Below are positions 6,212 through 10,177 of a stretch of DNA of 10,177 nt, piece by piece. Origin of the DNA: DATKBT01 sp035546295 (GTDB lineage Bacteria > Acidobacteriota > Thermoanaerobaculia > Multivoradales > Multivoraceae); the NCBI GenBank assembly GCA_035546295.1, contig DATKBT010000060.1, positions 1-10,177 on the forward strand, in the 5' to 3' direction. A program made the translations under genes and the position numbers. The notes below the pieces were generated by a model. The model had not been told where the DNA came from and made no database searches. It was given only the letters and a program-made list of their open reading frames with translations. Positions within the stretch are counted from its first letter, which is position 1. The number at the start of each line of letters is the position of its first letter.

Positions 6212-7347
6212 CCAACACCGAGGGCCCGTCGCCGACGGGTCCGGCGTCCACGGACCCGGTGTCGCCGGGACCGGTGTCGTCCGGGTCGGTGCAGCTCCTG
6301 ACCCTGTTCGGCATCCCGATCCGGGTCCACTTCACGTTCCTGTTCCTGGTGCTCCTGGTCGGCGCGCTGCTCGCCGGAACCGGCGAGCCGGCGGCGCTGG
6401 CGGTGGCGACGCTCGCCGCCATCTTCGCCTGCCTCGTCCTCCACGAGCTCGGTCACGCGCTGGTGGCTCGCCGCCTCGGCATTGGCACCCGCGAGATCGT
6501 CCTGCTGCCGATCGGCGGGATCACCCGGTTCGCGGGCATTCCGTCGGGCAGCGCCGAGCTCCTGATCGCGGCGGCCGGTCCGGCCGTAAACCTCGCCGTG
6601 GCGATCGGCCTCGCCCTGGTGATCACGGCGCTCGGGCTGCCCTGGGGCTTGGTCTCCGACAGCTGGCCGGCGTCTCTGCTGGTGCGCCTGGTGCTCGCCA
6701 ACGCGCTGATCTTCGGCTTCAACATGCTCCCCGCGTTCCCGATGGACGGCGGGCGCATCCTGCGCGGGGGTCTGTCGCTGGTCATGTCCGAGGAGCGGGC
6801 GACCCAGGTGGCGGCCGGTTTCGGGCAGGGCATCGCGCTGCTGCTCGCGCTCCTCGCCCTGTTCGGCCCGGCGCGCAACCTGCTGCTCCTGGTCATCGCT
6901 CTGGTGGTCTTCTTCGGCGCCTCCCAGGAGGCGGCGTACAACCGCACGCGCTTGATGGTGCGCGGGCGCACCGCGCGCGAGGCGATGATGACCCGCTTCG
7001 AGCGGCTCCAGCCCCAGGACTCGCTGGAGTGGGCGACGCGCCTCTTCCTCGCCACCCATCAGCGCCACTTCCCGGTGGTCGATGCCTGGGGCCGGGTCGC
7101 GGGGCTGGTCGATCGCGCCGGGATCCTCGAGGGGCTGTCGACCAAGGGTCCCGAGGTCGCGGTGCTCGAGGTGATGCGCCGGCAGGTGACCGCGGTCACG
7201 CCCGAGGCGCCGCTGGGGGACGTCATGCGCGCCCTCCAGACGCGCCCCGACCAGCCCGCGCTGGTCATCGACGGTGAGGAGCTCCTGGGGATGGTCGATC
7301 TCGAGAAGATCCTGCGGTTCAACGAGGTGACGCGGCGGCTGTCGTGA
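6208..7347 (+). CDS. site-2 protease family (M50) intramembrane metalloprotease with two CBS domains
   Basis: 379 residues. M50B proteases cut membrane-embedded substrates such as anti-sigma factors. This one has the SpoIVFB/Rip3-type layout: membrane protease followed by a CBS pair that in such proteins can sense nucleotides. Residues 1-27 are a Pro/Ser/Thr-rich cytoplasmic lead. Membrane segments lie about 41-58, 62-83, 116-143, 155-176 and 205-238. Zinc ligands are in HELGH (79-83; catalytic E80) and in NMLPAFPMDGG (172-182; D180). CBS 1 spans about 257-310 and CBS 2 about 320-375. The TTG start is supported by GAGGG six bases upstream and the overlap with the aminotransferase stop. In-frame GTGs within the lead are the alternatives. 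The substrate is unknown. No sigma or anti-sigma gene is in the window, although the next gene is a phosphatase of the kind that regulates sigma factors. Confidence 0.93.
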   Translation: MTNTEGPSPTGPASTDPVSPGPVSSGSVQLLTLFGIPIRVHFTFLFLVLLVGALLAGTGEPAALAVATLAAIFACLVLHELGHALVARRLGIGTREIVLLPIGGITRFAGIPSGSAELLIAAAGPAVNLAVAIGLALVITALGLPWGLVSDSWPASLLVRLVLANALIFGFNMLPAFPMDGGRILRGGLSLVMSEERATQVAAGFGQGIALLLALLALFGPARNLLLLVIALVVFFGASQEAAYNRTRLMVRGRTAREAMMTRFERLQPQDSLEWATRLFLATHQRHFPVVDAWGRVAGLVDRAGILEGLSTKGPEVAVLEVMRRQVTAVTPEAPLGDVMRALQTRPDQPALVIDGEELLGMVDLEKILRFNEVTRRLS

Positions 7348-7517
7348 GGGCGATGCCTGTGGATCGCCGGGTCGTCTGTCGAACCCGGACGGCGGGGGCT
7401 GCGTACATTCGGCTGGGTCCCGACGTGCCTCGTCGGTGCACGGCTGAGTAGCATTCGCGCTCGTCCCCGGCGACATCACGATCGGGTGGTCGTGCTGCGG
7501 GCCCGAGCGCGTCACCG
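7348..7517 (+). promoter_or_regulatory. intergenic region with two hairpins and candidate promoter boxes
   Basis: This separates the M50 gene from the phosphatase gene. Hairpin 1 pairs CCGGGTCG (7367-7374) with CG-A-ACCCGG (7380-7388), with one bulged base. Hairpin 2 pairs CCGACG (7420-7425) with CGTCGG (7431-7436). Neither is followed by a T-run, so they are weak terminator candidates. Two TANNNT boxes face the phosphatase gene: TACATT (7404-7409) and TAGCAT (7449-7454), the latter identical to the box before the first gene. No clear -35 sequence and no strong ribosome binding site before 7518 are visible. Confidence 0.3.
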
Positions 7518-10013
7518 ATGAGCTTCCGCATCCCCAGAGCCCGCCTCCCGCTCGACCGTCGCGAGCTGATCGGCTGGCTGGCGGTGCTGCTGTTCGGCGC
7601 CGTGCTCCTGAGTTGGTCCTATCGCCGCGCCTTTCCCCTCGCTCCCGTCGACTGGACGGTGAGCAAGGGCGAGGTGATCGAGATCGTCGAGCAGCGGATC
7701 CGCGACCTGGGGGAGGACGTCGAGGATCCCTACGTCAGCGCGTCGCTGGTGGCGGACCCGGTGCTCGAGCTGCGGCTGCGCGAGGCACGCCCGGGTCTCG
7801 GCGCCGAGGCGCTGCGCGAGAGCCGGCTGGGCGATCAGCTCCAGCGCTGGAGGGTCAGCGTGTTCGCCCGCAGCGCCGAGGTCGGGGAGTGGAGCTATCT
7901 CGCCGAGGTGGCGCTCGACGGCGAGGTGCGCTCGCTGCTGCGCGGGACGCCGTCGGGCTTCGAGAGCGACGCCGTCCTCGATTTCTCCACGGCACGGGCG
8001 CGAGCCGGGCGCTTTCTCGCCGAGCAGGGGGTGGACCTAGCCCGTCTGGGCGAGCCGGTCGAGCGTCGCGTCGATCTCGGCTCTTTCAGCTACCAGTTCG
8101 TGCGCTACCCGGAGGTGACTCCGGTGCTGCGGGGGATCGTCGACTACGGGGTCGAGGTGCGTTTCGCGGGCGATCAGCTCCAGGGCTTCTACACCTGGGT
8201 CCAGGACGGCGGCGGAGCGCTGCTCCAGGAACGCCTACGGCCGGCGACACTGGGCCAGACCTCCCGCATCGTGCTTCTCTTCCTGTTCCTGCCGGCGTTG
8301 GCGGTGGTCTTCGTGCGTCGCTACCACCAGGGCGTGATGGGCGTGCGGCGTGGAATCGAGGTGTTCGCCGTGATCTTCGTCGCCGGCGCCGCGGTGCTGG
8401 CGATGACGGCACGCTCGGCGGCCGACGGGTCGAGCTTCGGCGACCTCACGCGTATGCAGGTGACCTGGGTGCAGACCGCCTTCGTGCTCCTGATCTACCT
8501 GCCGGCACTCGCCGCGCTCGGATTCATGAGCAGCTCGGTCGGCGAGTCGGCCTGCCGTGGCGCCTGGCGCTCGCGGCTGGCGGCGTTCGACGGGGTCTGG
8601 AAGGGACGGTGGACCAACTCGACGGTGGCCGCCTCGTCGCTGCGCGGCGTGGCCGCCGGGATTGCGCTCGCCGGGGTGGTGCTGACGCTGGCGGCCGAGG
8701 GGCCGCGGGTCGGCGGCACGCCGCTGTTCGCGCTCCAGGTCGGGCCGCTCTGGCACGACGCTGCGCTGCCGGGGCTCGCGCTGCTGCTGCTGTTCGTCGC
8801 CTTCTCGCTCGCGTACGTGAGCCTCCACCAGCTCCTGCTGATGCCGCCGCTGGTCGATCGCTTCGGCGCGCTCGTCGGCGGAGGTGTCGTGGCGCTGTTC
8901 GGAGGGTTGGTCATGTGGCCCGTCATCGGGCTCGTGCCGGTGGGCTCGGGGCTGCCGTTCTGGATCCTGGCGGCGGCCGTGCCCGTGGTCCTGTTCCTGC
9001 GTTACGACCTGCTGGCGGCGCTGCTCGCCCAGCTGGTCGCGCAGGTGAGCCTCCACGCGTTGCCGCTGCTGTATGCCGGCGATGCCGGCCTCCAGGCGCA
9101 GGGGTGGATCGCGGTGCTGGGCGCGGCGACGCCGCTCTGGCTGAGCCTGCGATGGCTCGGCGGTCACGAGGTCATCCAGTACCGCTACGACGACGTCCCG
9201 CCGCACGTGCGCCGCATCGCCGAGCGCGAGCGCCAGCGGGTGGAGCTCGAGACCGCGCGTCAGATCCAGAGCTCGATCCTGCCGCGGCTGCCCGACTCTC
9301 TGCTCGGCGTGGACCTGGCTTCGGTCTACCTGCCGGCGAGCGAGGTGGGGGGCGACTTCTACGACGTGCTCGATCTCGGCGACGGCCGCCTCGCGGTGGC
9401 GATCGGCGACGTCGCCGGACACGGCGTGTCGAGCGGCCTGATCATGTCGATGGCGCGCTCGGCGCTGCGGGTCCAGACAGGTTTCCGGCCCGACGTCGAG
9501 GAGGTCTTTCGCGCGCTCAACCGTGTGATCTACGAGAGCGCCCAGCGCCGTCTGCTCACCACGCTCTGCTACGCGGTGCTCGAGCCGACGAGCGGCTGGC
9601 TCGAGTTCGCCAGCGCCGGGCACGTCTATCCCTACCGCCTCTCGGCCGGCGGCCAGACCGAGGCGCTCGAGTCGATCGCCTACCCGCTGGGCGTCCGGCG
9701 CGACCTGCAGGTGACTCCGCGCCGCGTGCGGCTCGAGCTCGGGGACTGCCTGTTCTTCACCAGCGACGGCCTGATCGAGACCCGGCGGCTCGGCGGCGAG
9801 GAGCCGTTCGGTTTCGAGCGGCTCGAACGCAGCCTCGAACGTCATGCCGGTGTGGGGGCTCAGCGGCTGCTCGAGGGCGTGCTGCTCGACCTCGAGCGTT
9901 TCGTCGGCTCCGGGATCGATCTCGACCCCGAGCTTGCGTGGCGTGACGACGATCTGACGGTGCTCGTGCTCCACCGGGGCGACGGGACTTCCGGCGGCGG
10001 CGGCACGCTCTGA
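7518..10013 (+). CDS. multi-pass membrane SpoIIE/RsbU-type PP2C serine phosphatase
   Basis: 831 residues. N-terminal helix (about 17-33), then a soluble part (35-245) predicted outside the cytoplasm, then roughly eight to nine membrane segments (250-266, 281-297, 318-337, 376-393, 415-438, 450-472, 480-520, 528-545), a charged helical linker (563-588) and a C-terminal phosphatase (about 590-818). The linker motif ETARQIQSSILP (578-589) is typical of RsbU-like enzymes. Metal-binding aspartates are all present: D613 in GGDFYD, D631 in IGDVAGHG, D750 in TSDG and D811 in DDDLT, with ASAGH (698-702) as a further family motif. Such enzymes dephosphorylate anti-sigma-factor antagonists, so this is probably a receptor linking an envelope signal to a partner switch, but no partner is in the window. 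The sensor part is not a PAS, GAF, HAMP or 7TM-DISM that I recognise. ATG 7518 is the only sensible start. Ends in a Gly-rich tail 23 bases before repeat copy B. Confidence 0.93.
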   Translation: MSFRIPRARLPLDRRELIGWLAVLLFGAVLLSWSYRRAFPLAPVDWTVSKGEVIEIVEQRIRDLGEDVEDPYVSASLVADPVLELRLREARPGLGAEALRESRLGDQLQRWRVSVFARSAEVGEWSYLAEVALDGEVRSLLRGTPSGFESDAVLDFSTARARAGRFLAEQGVDLARLGEPVERRVDLGSFSYQFVRYPEVTPVLRGIVDYGVEVRFAGDQLQGFYTWVQDGGGALLQERLRPATLGQTSRIVLLFLFLPALAVVFVRRYHQGVMGVRRGIEVFAVIFVAGAAVLAMTARSAADGSSFGDLTRMQVTWVQTAFVLLIYLPALAALGFMSSSVGESACRGAWRSRLAAFDGVWKGRWTNSTVAASSLRGVAAGIALAGVVLTLAAEGPRVGGTPLFALQVGPLWHDAALPGLALLLLFVAFSLAYVSLHQLLLMPPLVDRFGALVGGGVVALFGGLVMWPVIGLVPVGSGLPFWILAAAVPVVLFLRYDLLAALLAQLVAQVSLHALPLLYAGDAGLQAQGWIAVLGAATPLWLSLRWLGGHEVIQYRYDDVPPHVRRIAERERQRVELETARQIQSSILPRLPDSLLGVDLASVYLPASEVGGDFYDVLDLGDGRLAVAIGDVAGHGVSSGLIMSMARSALRVQTGFRPDVEEVFRALNRVIYESAQRRLLTTLCYAVLEPTSGWLEFASAGHVYPYRLSAGGQTEALESIAYPLGVRRDLQVTPRRVRLELGDCLFFTSDGLIETRRLGGEEPFGFERLERSLERHAGVGAQRLLEGVLLDLERFVGSGIDLDPELAWRDDDLTVLVLHRGDGTSGGGGTL

Positions 10014-10036
10014 TCGGCGGCAGCGGCCGAACGAGC

Positions 10037-10177
10037 GCTAGCGGGCTCGTGGTGGTCACCACTCCCCAACGAGCCGTGAAAGCGAGGCGAGCTCATACCA
10101 CGAGCCCGCTAGCCGATCACTCGTGCGCCGCAAGCCCGCAAGCGGGCGCGGCTGGGTCGACCAGGCCACAGCCGTTT
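10037..10177 (+). repeat. dispersed structured element, copy B (cut by the window edge)
   Basis: Second copy of the element at 2806-2946, same orientation, again just downstream of a + strand gene (23 bases after the phosphatase stop). Hairpin I arms 10037-10053 and 10097-10113 are identical to copy A. Hairpin II is at 10134-10147, and the terminator-like stem CGGCTG (10149-10154) / CAGCCG (10169-10174) is followed by TTT at the window end. The apex of hairpin I (about 10069-10092) differs almost entirely from copy A, is one base longer and less GC-rich. Differences in the right block are single changes at 10125, 10130 and 10167, with the first two in the spacer and the third in the terminator loop, so all pairings are kept. 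Whether the further arm seen in copy A at 2991-3006 exists here cannot be seen. Confidence 0.85.
10149..10177 (+). terminator. terminator-like hairpin at the end of repeat copy B (partial)
   Basis: CGGCTG / CAGCCG stem at 10149-10154 and 10169-10174, then TTT at the window end. The only change from copy A is one loop base. It would end transcription of the phosphatase gene or of an RNA encoded by the repeat. The length of the T-run cannot be judged because the window stops here. Confidence 0.4.

Noticed and set aside
7367..7388. Rho-independent terminator after the M50 gene
   Set aside because: The stem is reasonable but has a bulge and is followed by GC-rich sequence with no T-run.
8235..9974. 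579-codon open frame on the - strand
   Set aside because: Lies wholly antisense to the phosphatase gene, His/Arg/Glu-rich with no domain; the other strand has clear catalytic motifs.
2806..10177. CRISPR array, omega RNA or bridge RNA of an IS element
   Set aside because: Only two copies far apart with no regular spacing, and no Cas, TnpB/IscB, IS110 or other transposase gene in the window.

Overview
This is a very GC-rich (roughly 70% by eye), densely packed stretch of bacterial chromosome. It holds six confident protein genes and no phage, plasmid or transposase gene. Third codon positions are nearly all G or C, start codons seldom have a good Shine-Dalgarno sequence, and the gene set is ordinary housekeeping plus membrane signalling: a RarA ATPase, a DsbD-type reductant conductor, a class I aminotransferase, a site-2 protease with CBS domains and a multi-pass PP2C phosphatase. 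My best guess is an Acidobacteriota-like or Myxococcota-like Gram-negative. That is an impression from protein style and not proven. The DsbD-type protein with signal peptide, eight membrane segments and thioredoxin domain fits a cell with a periplasm.

Layout. 1-175: upstream region with a palindrome and a TAGCAT box just before the first ATG. 176-1270: membrane-anchored protein of unknown function. 1305-2810: rarA, same strand, 34 bases downstream, probably one operon. 2806-3006: a structured intergenic element lying exactly between the convergent genes rarA (+) and dsbD (-). 3002-4861 (-): dsbD. 4862-5017: divergent control region with two overlapping opposed -10-like boxes. 5018-6211 (+): class Ib aspartate aminotransferase. 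6208-7347 (+): M50 protease with CBS domains, overlapping the aminotransferase stop by four bases. 7348-7517: gap with two hairpins and two -10-like boxes. 7518-10013 (+): large membrane protein with a C-terminal SpoIIE/RsbU-type phosphatase. 10037-10177: second copy of the structured element, cut by the window edge.

The most unusual thing here is the repeated element. Two copies about 7.2 kb apart, both in + orientation and both directly downstream of a + strand gene, share an identical 17-bp hairpin stem, a small GCCCG/CGGGC hairpin and a terminator-like hairpin followed by T residues (at least three seen in copy B before the edge). The flanks are nearly identical (1 difference in 32 bases on the left, 3 in 85 on the right), yet the top of the first hairpin is an essentially unrelated 24-25 base segment in each copy. 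A conserved scaffold with an exchangeable apex and a terminator-like end fits a family of small structured RNAs or a REP/MITE-type dispersed element. I do not recognise it as a named family.

Functionally the protein genes do not form one pathway. RarA acts at stalled replication forks, DsbD carries electrons to periplasmic thiols, the aminotransferase works in amino-acid metabolism, the M50 protease does regulated intramembrane proteolysis, and the phosphatase probably controls an anti-sigma/anti-anti-sigma switch in response to an extracytoplasmic or membrane signal.
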